Source of the DNA: Qipengyuania sp. YIM B01966
GTDB lineage: Bacteria > Pseudomonadota > Alphaproteobacteria > Sphingomonadales > Sphingomonadaceae
Assembly (NCBI RefSeq): GCF_016461955.1
Contig: NZ_JADMNM010000006.1
Coordinates: 81,620 to 145,619 of the forward strand
Direction of reading: 5' to 3'
Length of the DNA: 64,000 nt
Shown: positions 32,829-41,848 of the stretch, piece by piece
How positions within the stretch are numbered: the first letter of the stretch is position 1
Layout: the number at the start of each line of letters is the position of its first letter
Program-made: the position numbers and the translations under genes
The notes under the pieces: generated by a model
Seen by the model: the letters and a program-made list of their open reading frames with translations, nothing else
Database searches by the model: none
Told to the model about the DNA's origin: nothing

Positions 32829-34184
32829 ATGAAATTTGCCGCTTTTGCCCGCAGTGCCGCCCTGGTCACGGCGGCCGCGCTGATCCCTGTCACCACCACC
32901 GCCATGGCGCAGGTCGATGGCCGCGCGGGCCCGGAATTCGCCAAGCTGTTCGCGGTCTATCAGCGGGTGAAGGCGTCCTATGTCGATCCGGTGGACGATC
33001 AGAAGCTGATCCGCGGCGCGATTGACGGGATGCTCGCCAGCCTCGATCCGCATTCCGCGTTTCTCGATGGCGGCGACCTCCAGCGGCTCGAGACCATGAT
33101 CGACGGCAATTATTCCGGCCTCGGCCTGTCGGTCATCCAGGAAGACGGCGCCGTCAAGGTGATCGCCCCGTTCCGCGGCAGCCCGGCCGACCGTGCCGGC
33201 GTCAAGGCCGGCGATTACATCACCCACCTCGACGGCAAGCTGATCTATGGCGGCAGCCTGGATGAAGCCGTCAGCCAGATGCGCGGCGCGGCCGGCACCT
33301 CGATCCGGCTGACGATCTTCCGCGCCGGCCGCGAGGAACCATTCGACGTCACCGTCACGCGCGGGGTGATCGAGCTCGAGCCGGTGACGCACAAGCTCGA
33401 AAGCGGACGGATCGGCGTCATCACCGTCAACGAATTCAGCCGCGATGTCGGCGCCGATGTGCTGTCCTCTTATGAGGCGCTGGTGCGCGAGGCGGGCGGC
33501 GAGCTTGCCGGGCTGGTGCTGGATATGCGGCAGAACCCCGGCGGCAGCCTCGACGAGGCGGTGGCGCTCAGCGACCTGTTCCTCGCCGAAGGGCAGATCG
33601 TGTCGCAGCGTGGCCGGGTGCGGGGCGAGAATATCAGCTACGACGCCGAAAGCGCGTTTCCCGGCGTGATTGCCGAGAATGTCCCGCTGATCGTGCTGAT
33701 CGATGCCGGGTCCGCCTCGGCTTCCGAGATCGTTGCCGGCGCGCTGAAGGATCACCGCCGCGCGCTGGTGATGGGCGATCGCAGCTTCGGCAAGGGCAGC
33801 GTGCAGTCGCTGCTGCCGCTTGGCAATGACGCCGCGCTCAAGCTGACCACGGCGCGCTATTACACGCCGTCGGGCCATTCGGTGCAGGAAGGCGGCATTC
33901 GCCCCGACATCGCCGTCCCGCAGCTGTCCGATCCCGACCGCGAGCGGCGCAGCCGCTTTGCCCTGCGTGAAGCGGATCTGCGCGGCCATCTGGTCAACGA
34001 ACTGGCGCTGGCCGACGACGCGCTCGAGCAGGACCGCGCCGATGATCCGCGCTTCCGCCAGACCGCGCAGCAATTGAAGGAGCAGGGGATCGAGGACTTC
34101 CAGCTCCATTATGCGCTGCAGACGCTACGCCGCACCGCGCCGGGCACTCCGGCCCCGCCGCGCGCCGCGACAACGCGGCGGTGA
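32829..34184 (+). CDS. ctpA: C-terminal processing peptidase CtpA (S41 family)
   Basis: A 451-residue periplasmic serine protease. It has a signal peptide ending near AMAQ, the family entry VYQRVKASYVDPVDDQKLI, a PDZ domain (about residues 90-170, LGLSVIQEDGAVKV), and the S41 core with GSASASEIV near residue 295 and the general-base Lys322 in SFGKGSVQ. CtpA trims or degrades periplasmic and envelope proteins, including peptidoglycan-enzyme partners. A 7-bp inverted repeat (32776-32797) lies in its 87-base leader. It is followed by dsbB after one base. Confidence 0.93.
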   Translation: MKFAAFARSAALVTAAALIPVTTTAMAQVDGRAGPEFAKLFAVYQRVKASYVDPVDDQKLIRGAIDGMLASLDPHSAFLDGGDLQRLETMIDGNYSGLGLSVIQEDGAVKVIAPFRGSPADRAGVKAGDYITHLDGKLIYGGSLDEAVSQMRGAAGTSIRLTIFRAGREEPFDVTVTRGVIELEPVTHKLESGRIGVITVNEFSRDVGADVLSSYEALVREAGGELAGLVLDMRQNPGGSLDEAVALSDLFLAEGQIVSQRGRVRGENISYDAESAFPGVIAENVPLIVLIDAGSASASEIVAGALKDHRRALVMGDRSFGKGSVQSLLPLGNDAALKLTTARYYTPSGHSVQEGGIRPDIAVPQLSDPDRERRSRFALREADLRGHLVNELALADDALEQDRADDPRFRQTAQQLKEQGIEDFQLHYALQTLRRTAPGTPAPPRAATTRR

Positions 34185-34185
34185 G

Positions 34186-34677
34186 ATGATGCTGGCCGGC
34201 CCTGACCGCGCGCTGCGCCCCGCCCAGGCGCTGGCGCTGGCCGTGCCCGCCGCGCTGCTCGGCGGCGCCTATATCGGGCAATATGTCTTCGGGCTCTATC
34301 CGTGCGAAATGTGCTGGTGGCAGCGTTACCCGCATTTCGCGGCGCTGGCGCTGGGGCTGATTGCGCTCGCCGCACCGCACAGGCGGCTATGGCTGGGCGC
34401 GGCGGCGCTGGCGCTGCTGGTGTCGGGCGCGATCGGGGCGTTTCATGCCGGGGTCGAATATGGCTGGTGGCAGGGGATCACCCCGTGCGCCTCGACCGCT
34501 GCGGCCGGTGGCGATCCGCTCGACGCGATCATGAACGCGCCGCTGGTCCGCTGCGATCAGGCGCCATGGACGCTGGCCGGCATCTCGCTGGCGGGGTTCA
34601 ATTTCCTCATTTCCACCGCCGCGGGACTGGCAATCCTCGGCGTGCTGGCCCGGACAGGAGCGCGAGATCATGGCTGA
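34186..34677 (+). CDS. dsbB: Disulfide bond formation protein DsbB
   Basis: A 163-residue, four-helix membrane protein. The first periplasmic redox pair is in GLYPCEMCWWQRYPH, and the second pair is split between ITPCAST and LVRCDQAPW. It reoxidises DsbA and passes electrons to quinone. Two adjacent ATG codons (34186, 34189) are possible. The 3' end overlaps coq7 by 8 bases with the sequence ATGGCTGA. Coupling with a ubiquinone-synthesis gene is reasonable since DsbB uses quinone. Confidence 0.92.
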   Translation: MMLAGPDRALRPAQALALAVPAALLGGAYIGQYVFGLYPCEMCWWQRYPHFAALALGLIALAAPHRRLWLGAAALALLVSGAIGAFHAGVEYGWWQGITPCASTAAAGGDPLDAIMNAPLVRCDQAPWTLAGISLAGFNFLISTAAGLAILGVLARTGARDHG

Positions 34678-35209
34678 AACACAGGCTGCGCGCGAAGCGG
34701 CGCTTCAACGCATGGTTCGCGTCGATCAGGCGGGCGAATATGGCGCGACGCGGATCTATGCCGGGCAATTGGCGGTAATCGGCGATCGCGGCCCTCATGC
34801 CGCCAAGATCGCCGCGATGGCCGCGCAGGAGGCCGAACATCGCCGGCGGTTCGATGCGCTGATGGCCCGGCGCGGCGTGCGCCCCACCGCGCTGCAGCCG
34901 CTCTGGTCGGTCGCGGGCTACGCGCTAGGCGTGGCCACTGCGCTGATCGGCCCTGAAGCGGCGATGGCCTGCACTGCTGCGGTCGAGGAAGAGATCGACC
35001 GGCATTATACCGCTCAGCTGGACGATCTGGCCGAAAAGGGCGACGATCCTGACCTCGCCGCAATGGTCGAGGAATTCCGCGAGGAAGAGCGCGAGCACCG
35101 CGAAACCGCGCTCGCCGCCGGGGCCGAGCGCGCGCCGGCCTATCCGCTGCTGTCGGGCATGATACGGCTGGGGTGCCGCGCGGCCATCCGCCTGTCGGAA
35201 CGGGTCTGA
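34670..35209 (+). CDS. coq7: Demethoxyubiquinone hydroxylase (Coq7/UbiF-type di-iron)
   Basis: A 179-residue di-iron hydroxylase that adds a ring hydroxyl late in ubiquinone synthesis. The carboxylate/His ligands appear in DQAGEYGATRIY, AQEAEHRRRFD, VEEEIDRHY and FREEEREHRETAL. The length is close to other short bacterial Coq7 proteins. Translation is probably coupled to dsbB through the ATGGCTGA overlap. It is the last gene of the proA-to-coq7 run; the next gene lies 70 bases on. Confidence 0.93.
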   Translation: MAETQAAREAALQRMVRVDQAGEYGATRIYAGQLAVIGDRGPHAAKIAAMAAQEAEHRRRFDALMARRGVRPTALQPLWSVAGYALGVATALIGPEAAMACTAAVEEEIDRHYTAQLDDLAEKGDDPDLAAMVEEFREEEREHRETALAAGAERAPAYPLLSGMIRLGCRAAIRLSERV

Positions 35210-35279
35210 GCGGACAGGGTTCATTTCACACGAGGTTCAGCGCCGCCGGCCCACTATGCCCGCGATCGAAAGGACATTT

Positions 35280-35867
35280 ATGAAACGTCTCGCTCTCGCT
35301 TTGGGCTTTGCCGCATCCGCACTGATTGCATCGCCGACTCTCGCGCAGAGCGCGGCTGGCGACCGGGTAAAGATGGTCGTAGTCTATGGCGACGACCCGG
35401 CGCCGGTGGCCGAGGGTGACGAGATCGTGGTCGTCGCGCGGATGCCCGAAAATGACCGGTTCCGCATTCCCGAAGCGCTGCGGTTCAGCGACGACCCGGC
35501 GAACATGGCCTGGGCACAGCGGGTCGAACGGCTGGAGATGATCGGCGCGTTCGGCCAATTGTCGTGCTCGACCGCCGGGGCGGGCGGTTTCACTGGGTGC
35601 ACCGAGCAGCTGATCCGCCAGGCCTATGGCGAGCGGGCGACTTCGGGCGAGGTGCGGTTCAGCCAGCTGATCGCCGCCGCCCGCGCCGAACGCCTTTCGA
35701 CCATCGACGAAGCTGCCCGCGCCGAACAGGAACGGGTCGAACAGATCGAGCGCGAATATATGGAGCGGCTGGCGCGCGAGGCTGCCGGCCCTGCACCGGC
35801 CGCCGCACCGCCAACAAGCGAGCGCGCGCCCCGCGATGTCCCGCCGCTGGCGCAGCCGCCGCAATAA
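35280..35867 (+). CDS. Hypothetical secreted protein
   Basis: A 195-residue protein with a Sec signal peptide (RLALALGFAASALIASPTL, cleavage likely after AQ). The mature part has VVYGDDPAPVAEGDEIVVVA, two cysteines 11 residues apart (CSTAGAGGFTGC) that could pair, then a Glu/Arg-rich helix and a Pro/Ala-rich tail. An AAAGGA site precedes the ATG. I recognise no family. It lies between coq7 and wecB, at the edge of the polysaccharide locus, but nothing ties it to either. Confidence 0.6.
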   Translation: MKRLALALGFAASALIASPTLAQSAAGDRVKMVVVYGDDPAPVAEGDEIVVVARMPENDRFRIPEALRFSDDPANMAWAQRVERLEMIGAFGQLSCSTAGAGGFTGCTEQLIRQAYGERATSGEVRFSQLIAAARAERLSTIDEAARAEQERVEQIEREYMERLAREAAGPAPAAAPPTSERAPRDVPPLAQPPQ

Positions 35868-35923
35868 TCCGCTGCCATGGGGGCGGCCGATTAAGGCAAA
35901 GACAGCGTTAACCCGTTGCCGCT

Positions 35924-37060
35924 ATGGCAGCGCGCATGAGCGCGAAGCCCAAGGTTCTCACCGTCTTCGGCACAAGGCCAGAAGCGATCAAGCTGTTCCC
36001 GCTGGTCCACTCGCTTGAACGCGACGGCCGGATGGCGAGCCGCGTCTGCGTGACCGCGCAGCATCGCGGGATGCTCGACCAGGTGCTCGACGTGGCGGGC
36101 CTGGTGCCCGATCACGATCTCGACGTGATGCGCCCCGACCAGACGCTCGACGCGCTGACCGCAGCTCTCCTGACCGGGATCGGCGGCGTGCTCGATGCCG
36201 AACAGCCGCAATGGGTGGTGGTGCAGGGCGACACCGCGACCGCGATGGCGGGCGCGATGGCCGCCTATTACCGCAAGATTCCCGTCGCCCATGTCGAGGC
36301 GGGGCTGCGTAGCGGCAATATCTATCACCCATGGCCCGAAGAGGTGAACCGCAAGATCATCGGCGCGATTGCCCGGCTGCATTGCGCGCCGACCGAAACC
36401 GCCGCCCAGGCGCTGCTGGCCGAAAATGTTGCGCCGGGCGCCGTCCATGTGACCGGCAACACGGTGATCGACGCGTTGCATTGGGTGACCGCACGAATCG
36501 CCGCCGAACCGGGGCTGGCTGACGTCATGACGCCGCTCGCCGCGCGCTTTTCCGGCAAGCGCATCCTTGGCGTCACCTCGCACCGGCGCGAAAATTTTGG
36601 CGGCGGAATGGAAGCGATTGCCGAGGCGATTGCCACGTTGGCCGAGCGGCCCGATGTGGCGGTAATTTTCCCGGTCCACCTCAACCCGAATGTCCGCGCG
36701 GTGATGAATGCGCGGCTGGCGGGACTGGACAACGTCGCGCTGATCGAACCGCTCGATTATCCAAATTTCGCCCGCCTGCTCGACGTCTCGACGGTGATGC
36801 TGAGCGATAGCGGCGGGGTGCAGGAAGAGGCGCCGGCGCTGGGCAAGCCGGTGCTGGTGATGCGTGAGACGACCGAACGCCCCGAAGGGATCGAAGCCGG
36901 CACCGCCCGGCTGGTCGGCACCGATAGCGCGCGGATCGTTGCCGAAACCAGCCGCCTGCTCGACGACCCGGTCGCCTACACCGCCATGTCGCGGGCGCAC
37001 AATCCGTTCGGTGACGGGCAGTCCGCCCAGCGCATCGTCAATCTGCTCGCCGCCGGATAG
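35924..37060 (+). CDS. wecB: UDP-N-acetylglucosamine 2-epimerase (non-hydrolysing)
   Basis: A 378-residue enzyme that interconverts UDP-GlcNAc and UDP-ManNAc. Signatures: VLTVFGTRPEAIKLFPLVHS, VVVQGDTATAMAGAMAAYY, HVEAGLRSGNIYHPWPEEVN and SDSGGVQEEAPALGKPVLVM. It is the first gene of the sugar-nucleotide set and works with the wecC-type dehydrogenase two genes on to make UDP-ManNAcA. An ATG at 35936 (SAKPKVLT) is an alternative start. Confidence 0.93.
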   Translation: MAARMSAKPKVLTVFGTRPEAIKLFPLVHSLERDGRMASRVCVTAQHRGMLDQVLDVAGLVPDHDLDVMRPDQTLDALTAALLTGIGGVLDAEQPQWVVVQGDTATAMAGAMAAYYRKIPVAHVEAGLRSGNIYHPWPEEVNRKIIGAIARLHCAPTETAAQALLAENVAPGAVHVTGNTVIDALHWVTARIAAEPGLADVMTPLAARFSGKRILGVTSHRRENFGGGMEAIAEAIATLAERPDVAVIFPVHLNPNVRAVMNARLAGLDNVALIEPLDYPNFARLLDVSTVMLSDSGGVQEEAPALGKPVLVMRETTERPEGIEAGTARLVGTDSARIVAETSRLLDDPVAYTAMSRAHNPFGDGQSAQRIVNLLAAG

Positions 37061-37066
37061 CGACGC

Positions 37067-38068
37067 TCATGCGTGCGAATGGTAGCCGCGATACCAGTCG
37101 ACGAAACGCGGGAACCCCTCTTCGACACTCGTGGTCGGCGCATAGCCCATGTCGCGCGCGATGGCGTCAATATCGGCGTAGGTGCCCGGCACGTCGCCGG
37201 GCTGCATCGGCAGCATCTCGATCTCGGCCTTGCGGCCGCACGCCTGTTCGATGATGCCGATGACGCGGGTCAGCTCGACCGGCTGGTTGTTGCCGATATT
37301 GTAGATCGCGTGGGGGGCGCTGCTGCCGCCGGGCTTGGCCGCGCCATCATCGGCGGGCGGCCGGTCGAGACAGGCGATGACCCCCGCGACGATGTCGTCG
37401 ATATAGGTGAAATCGCGCTGCATCCTGCCGTGATTGAACACCGGGATCGGCTCGCCGCGCAGGATTTTCGAGGTGAAGATCCACGGCATCATGTCGGGCC
37501 GGCCCCACGGGCCATAGACCGTGAAGAAGCGCAGGCCGGTCAGCGGTATGCGGTAGAGATGGGCGTAGGATTCGCTCAGCAGTTCGTCCGCCTTCTTGGT
37601 CGCGGCGTAGAGCGAGAAGGGATGATCGACCCGGTCCTCGACGCTGAAGGGCACCTTGTCATTGCCGCCATATACCGAGCTTGAACTGGCATAGACCATC
37701 AGCGTCCCCGGCCGCGCGCGGGCGATTTCGAGCAGGTTGAGATGGCCGACGAGGTTAGACTGGACATAGGCGTGCGGGTTCTCGAGCGAATAGCGCACGC
37801 CTGCCTGCGCCCCGAGATGCAAGATGGCATCGAACGCTTGCGCGCCGAGCGCGCGTGCCAGCGCCTCGCGATCGGCGAAATCGACCTCGATGAAAGTAAA
37901 GCGCTCTTCCGCCGCCGCCTCGACAGCGGCGAGCCGCGCACGCTTCAGGGGCACGGGATAGTAATCGTTCAGATTGTCGATGCCGACCACGCTGTCACCG
38001 CGGGCCAGCAGCGCGCGGGCTGCTGCCGCGCCGATGAAGCCGGCAACCCCCGTTATCAGGACCTTCAT
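37067..38068 (-). CDS. UDP-glucuronate 4-epimerase-like SDR enzyme, copy 1
   Basis: A 333-residue extended SDR protein. It shows the NAD loop ITGVAGFIGAAAARALL, the catalytic YxxxK in SLYAATKKADELL, and YGPWGRPDMMPWIF plus RDFTYIDDIV typical of LpsL/CapI UDP-GlcA 4-epimerases, which make UDP-GalA. It is convergent with wecB with 6 bases between the stops and divergent from wecC. A second epimerase of the same type lies at 39427-40440; the two are clearly related but not identical. Confidence 0.88.
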   Translation of the reverse strand: MKVLITGVAGFIGAAAARALLARGDSVVGIDNLNDYYPVPLKRARLAAVEAAAEERFTFIEVDFADREALARALGAQAFDAILHLGAQAGVRYSLENPHAYVQSNLVGHLNLLEIARARPGTLMVYASSSSVYGGNDKVPFSVEDRVDHPFSLYAATKKADELLSESYAHLYRIPLTGLRFFTVYGPWGRPDMMPWIFTSKILRGEPIPVFNHGRMQRDFTYIDDIVAGVIACLDRPPADDGAAKPGGSSAPHAIYNIGNNQPVELTRVIGIIEQACGRKAEIEMLPMQPGDVPGTYADIDAIARDMGYAPTTSVEEGFPRFVDWYRGYHSHA

Positions 38069-38154
38069 TGCGTAACCCCGCCTATCGCCTACCGAGAATG
38101 TTTACTCTCGCGCGCTAGCGGGACATGGGCGGATTTTCCAATAGCGGGTGGACC

Positions 38155-39408
38155 ATGCGCGAAGATAACAAGCCTTCGGTGGCGGTGATCGGCCTTGGCT
38201 ATATCGGCCTGCCGACCGCGGCGGTGATTGCCCGCTCGGGCTGCCAGGTGACCGGGGTCGACATTTCGCAGGCGGTGGTCGACACGATCAATCGCGGCGA
38301 AATCCACATCGAGGAGGCCGATCTCGACGGGTTAGTGCAGGCGGTGGTCCAGCGCGACAGCCTGCGCGCCGCGACCGAGGTCGCGCCGGCCGAGGTGTTC
38401 GTCATCGCCGTGCCGACGCCCTTTGCCAGGGACGGGCAGCATACGCCCGACGTCTCCTATGTGATGGACGCCGCACGCGCCGTCGCCAGCGTGCTGAAGC
38501 GGGGCGACACGGTCATTCTCGAATCGACTTCGCCCGTCGGCACGACCGAGGCGATGCGCGATCTCATGGCCGAAATGCGCCCCGATCTCGCCTTCCCCGG
38601 CCTTGCCGAGGGGACACCGGACGTATCGCTCGCTTATTGCCCCGAGCGCGTGTTGCCGGGCCGCATCCTCGAGGAACTGACCAATAACGACCGCTCGATC
38701 GGCGGGATCACGCCGCGCTGTGCAAGGAAGGCGCTGGCTTTCTACAAGCTGTTCGTGCGCGGCACCTGCGTCACCACCGATGCGCGCAGCGCCGAAATGA
38801 CCAAGCTGGTCGAAAACGCCTTTCGCGACGTCAACATCGCCTTTGCCAACGAACTGAGCATGATCGCCGACCGCATGGGGCTCGACGTGTGGGAGGTGAT
38901 CCGCCTCGCCAACCGGCATCCCCGGGTCAACATCCTCCAGCCGGGCCCCGGCGTCGGCGGCCATTGCATCGCGGTCGACCCCTGGTTCATCGTCCACGGC
39001 GCGCCTGACGAAGCGCGGATCATCCGCACCGCGCGCGAGGTCAACGATGCCAAAATGCATCACGTGATCGCGCGCGCCAGGGCACTGGTGGACGCGCATC
39101 CGGCGGCAAAGGTCGGCTGCCTCGGCCTCGCCTTCAAACCCAATATCGACGATTTCCGCGAAAGCCCGGCGCGCTTTGTCGCCGCCAGCCTCGCGCGGGA
39201 ATATGGCGAGCGCGTGCAGGTCGTCGAACCCTATGCCAGCGCGCTACCGGTGGAGTTTTCGGGCACCGGCGCCACGCTGGTTGATATCGACACCGCGCTG
39301 GAGGAATGCGGCGTGCTGATCCTGCTGGTCGATCACGACGTGTTCCGCGTGGTGCCCGCCGACGAACGCGGCGGCGCGGCGGTCTATGATACGCGGGGGG
39401 TATGGTGA
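38155..39408 (+). CDS. wecC: UDP-N-acetyl-D-mannosamine dehydrogenase
   Basis: A 417-residue UDP-sugar 6-dehydrogenase that oxidises UDP-ManNAc to UDP-ManNAcA using NAD. Signatures: VAVIGLGYIGLPTAAVIARS, ESTSPVGTTEAM, YCPERVLPGRIL, KLVENAFRDVNIAFANEL and the catalytic cysteine in GPGVGGHCIAVDPWF. The match to WecC rather than Ugd rests on these motifs and on wecB nearby. The ATG at 38155 (REDNKPSVAV) is preferred over 38125. Confidence 0.9.
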   Translation: MREDNKPSVAVIGLGYIGLPTAAVIARSGCQVTGVDISQAVVDTINRGEIHIEEADLDGLVQAVVQRDSLRAATEVAPAEVFVIAVPTPFARDGQHTPDVSYVMDAARAVASVLKRGDTVILESTSPVGTTEAMRDLMAEMRPDLAFPGLAEGTPDVSLAYCPERVLPGRILEELTNNDRSIGGITPRCARKALAFYKLFVRGTCVTTDARSAEMTKLVENAFRDVNIAFANELSMIADRMGLDVWEVIRLANRHPRVNILQPGPGVGGHCIAVDPWFIVHGAPDEARIIRTAREVNDAKMHHVIARARALVDAHPAAKVGCLGLAFKPNIDDFRESPARFVAASLAREYGERVQVVEPYASALPVEFSGTGATLVDIDTALEECGVLILLVDHDVFRVVPADERGGAAVYDTRGVW

Positions 39409-39426
39409 ACCGGTGCAGCAGCGCGG

Positions 39427-40440
39427 TCAGATCTGGTAATATTCGCGATACCAGCCGACGAACGCATTGATCCCGTCGCGCACATCGGTTTGCGGGCGAT
39501 AGCCGGTGAGGTTCATCAGTAACTGGGCATCGGCCCAGGTCGCGGCGACGTCGCCCTGCTGCAGATCCATGTAATTGCGAATAGCCTTGCGGCCGCACTC
39601 CCGCTCGATCGCATCGACAAAATCTTCCAGCCGCACCGTGTCGCTATTTCCGATATTCACCACCCGAAAGGGCGCGGCCGATGACAGGCTGTCCCATTCG
39701 GGAATATCGGCCGGCGTTTCAGGGGCTACCGGCGGGGTATCGATCAGCAGCCGGATGGCGCGCACCAGATCTTCGACATAGGTAAAATCCCGGTACATAT
39801 CCCCGTGATTGTAGATATCGATCGGCGTCCCCTCGAGGATGCCCTTGGTGAATTTGAACAGCGCCATGTCCGGCCGGCCCCACGGTCCATAGACGGTAAA
39901 GAACCGGAACATGGTCACCGGCAGGTTCCACAGATGGGCATAGGAATGGCCCATCGCTTCGGTCGCCTTCTTGGTCGCGGCATAGAAAGTCAGCGGGGAA
40001 TCGGCTTTCTGGCGTTCATCGAACGGCATGGTCTCGTTGGCACCATAGACCGAACTGGTCGACGCCATCAGCAGATGCTCGACGCCCTGTTCACGCGCGC
40101 ATTCCATGACGTTGAAGGTGCCAACCAGATTGGCGTCAAGATATGCGCGGGGGTTGTCGATACTGTAGCGCACTCCGGCTTGCGCCGCGAGATGCACGAT
40201 CACGTCGGGGCGCGTCTCCATGCACAGGGAACGCAGCCGCTCGGCATCTTCCAGCATCCCCACATGGGCCGAAAAATGCTGGTGCTGGAGCAGCATCTGA
40301 TGCCGCCGCTCCTTGATCCTGACGTCGTAATAATCGGTCATCCCGTCGTAACCGACAACGGCGAATCCCTCCTTCAGCAGCAGCTGCGCAAGGTGATAGC
40401 CAATGAACCCGGCCGAACCGGTGACCAACACCGTGCGCAT
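39427..40440 (-). CDS. UDP-uronate 4-epimerase-like SDR enzyme, copy 2
   Basis: A 337-residue extended SDR related to copy 1. It has VLVTGSAGFIGYHLAQLLL, YAATKKATEAMGHSYAHL for the catalytic Tyr and Lys, and YGPWGRPDMALFKFTKGILE. It lies 17 bases downstream of the TviB-type dehydrogenase on the same strand. Its substrate may therefore be UDP-GlcNAcA rather than UDP-GlcA, giving UDP-GalNAcA as TviC does in Vi antigen synthesis; the sequence itself looks more like a UDP-GlcA epimerase. Start chosen at MRTVLVTG. Confidence 0.85.
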   Translation of the reverse strand: MRTVLVTGSAGFIGYHLAQLLLKEGFAVVGYDGMTDYYDVRIKERRHQMLLQHQHFSAHVGMLEDAERLRSLCMETRPDVIVHLAAQAGVRYSIDNPRAYLDANLVGTFNVMECAREQGVEHLLMASTSSVYGANETMPFDERQKADSPLTFYAATKKATEAMGHSYAHLWNLPVTMFRFFTVYGPWGRPDMALFKFTKGILEGTPIDIYNHGDMYRDFTYVEDLVRAIRLLIDTPPVAPETPADIPEWDSLSSAAPFRVVNIGNSDTVRLEDFVDAIERECGRKAIRNYMDLQQGDVAATWADAQLLMNLTGYRPQTDVRDGINAFVGWYREYYQI

Positions 40441-40457
40441 CGTCTCGTTAGCGGCAG

Positions 40458-41732
40458 TCACAGGCGCCAATCCACCAATGCCGGTTCAAGCACGCCTTTG
40501 AGATCGGCGAGATGGCCGCCGTCCGCCAACAAATCGCGCAGGCGGGCCGCCCCGTGCTCAAGATATTTCCGGTGTGGCACCGCCAGAAGCACGAGATCGT
40601 ACCTGCCGCCGAGCGCCGCCGGATCGAGTTCTATACCATATTCATGCTGCGCTTCGGTAGCATCCGCATGGGGATCGTCTACGACCACCGTGTGCCCTTT
40701 ACCGCGCAAATCGGCGATAAGATCGGCCACCTTGCTGTTACGAAGATCCGGCACGTCCTCCTTGAACGTCAGGCCGAGGACGAGGATGGTGCCGGTCTTC
40801 CCGTCACGCAGACGGTGCAGACAGTCCGCCACGTACCCAGCCATCGCATCGTTCACGTCCCGGCCCGCAAGGATGACCTTGGGGTCATGGCCCAATTCCT
40901 CGGCCCGGTGTGAAAGATAGTATGGATCGACGCCAATGCAGTGCCCCCCCACGAGGCCGGGCTCGAAGGGAAGGAAATTCCACTTGGTCCGCGCTGCGGC
41001 GAGCACGTCCCAAACCGACAAGTCCATCCTGCCGAAGATCTGCGAGATCTCGTTCATGAAGGCGATGTTGATATCGCGCTGCGCATTCTCGATCACCTTG
41101 GCAGCTTCGGCTGCCTTGATCGATGCTGCGCGAAACACTCCGCCGCTGGTCACCCGCTCATAAAGCGTTGCAACCCGGTCGAGCGTTTCCGGATCCTCGG
41201 CCGAGACGACCTTCATGATTTTGTCGATCGTATGCTCGCGGTCGCCGGGATTAATCCGCTCGGGGCTATAGCCGAGAAAAAAGTCCCGCCCGCGAACAAG
41301 GCCGCTCTTGCGCTCGAGGAGTGGCCCGCAAATGTCCTCGGTGACGCCTGGATAGACAGTGCTTTCATAGATCACGACCGGTTTCCGGCCCCTTTCGACA
41401 GCGTCACGCAGGAATCCGGCGACGGTCCGCGAAGCCGCCTCGACAATCGACAAATCGGGGCGGTTCTCCGGGTCAATCGGAGTCGGCACGGTGACGATGT
41501 AAAAGTCGGACGGTGGCACTTGGGCGGGATCGTCGGTCAGGAGAAGCGGGGATGCTGCCAGCGTTGCGCTATCGACCTCATGCGTGCGATCCCGGCCGTC
41601 GCGCAACTCGGCGACCCGTCCCTGGTCAACATCGAAACCGACCGTAGCGCCGTGCTTCGCGAGCGCCACGGCAAGCGGGAGCCCGACATACCCAAGGCCA
41701 ATCACGACCGCGGAACATTCTGTGGCTTGCAT
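40458..41732 (-). CDS. TviB/WbpA-type UDP-HexNAc 6-dehydrogenase
   Basis: A 424-residue nucleotide-sugar dehydrogenase close in motif pattern to TviB of Vi antigen. It has VVIGLGYVGLPLAVALAKHG, YIVTVPTPIDPENRPDLS, YESTVYPGVTEDICGPLLE, GYSPERINPGDREHTI and the catalytic Cys in VGGHCIGVDPYYLSHRA. Expected reaction: UDP-GlcNAc to UDP-GlcNAcA. The start at 41732 (QATECSAVVIG) is used because earlier in-frame codons add unrelated residues. It is divergent from the pglC-like gene. Confidence 0.88.
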   Translation of the reverse strand: MQATECSAVVIGLGYVGLPLAVALAKHGATVGFDVDQGRVAELRDGRDRTHEVDSATLAASPLLLTDDPAQVPPSDFYIVTVPTPIDPENRPDLSIVEAASRTVAGFLRDAVERGRKPVVIYESTVYPGVTEDICGPLLERKSGLVRGRDFFLGYSPERINPGDREHTIDKIMKVVSAEDPETLDRVATLYERVTSGGVFRAASIKAAEAAKVIENAQRDINIAFMNEISQIFGRMDLSVWDVLAAARTKWNFLPFEPGLVGGHCIGVDPYYLSHRAEELGHDPKVILAGRDVNDAMAGYVADCLHRLRDGKTGTILVLGLTFKEDVPDLRNSKVADLIADLRGKGHTVVVDDPHADATEAQHEYGIELDPAALGGRYDLVLLAVPHRKYLEHGAARLRDLLADGGHLADLKGVLEPALVDWRL

Positions 41733-41790
41733 AAAGAGAGGTCCAACCGCCAAGAGAGGCCCGACGCCCTTAGAGACCGCGGCATACACT

Positions 41791-41832
41791 ATCAACCTTC
41801 GCCATGAGGCGCTGGCCCGGGGCTAGGTTGAT
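41791..41832. promoter_or_regulatory. Inverted repeat ahead of the pglC-like gene
   Basis: ATCAACCT at 41791-41798 and its exact reverse complement AGGTTGAT at 41825-41832 flank 26 bases in the 116-base divergent spacer. It could be an operator or a leader hairpin. The second arm ends 8 bases before the GGGAGG ribosome site of the downstream gene. Confidence 0.35.
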
Positions 41833-41848
41833 CGCTAGGGAGGCGCAG

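Noticed and set aside
32781..34109. A 442-codon minus-strand frame opposite ctpA
   Set aside because: It is antisense to a protease with complete PDZ and S41 motifs.
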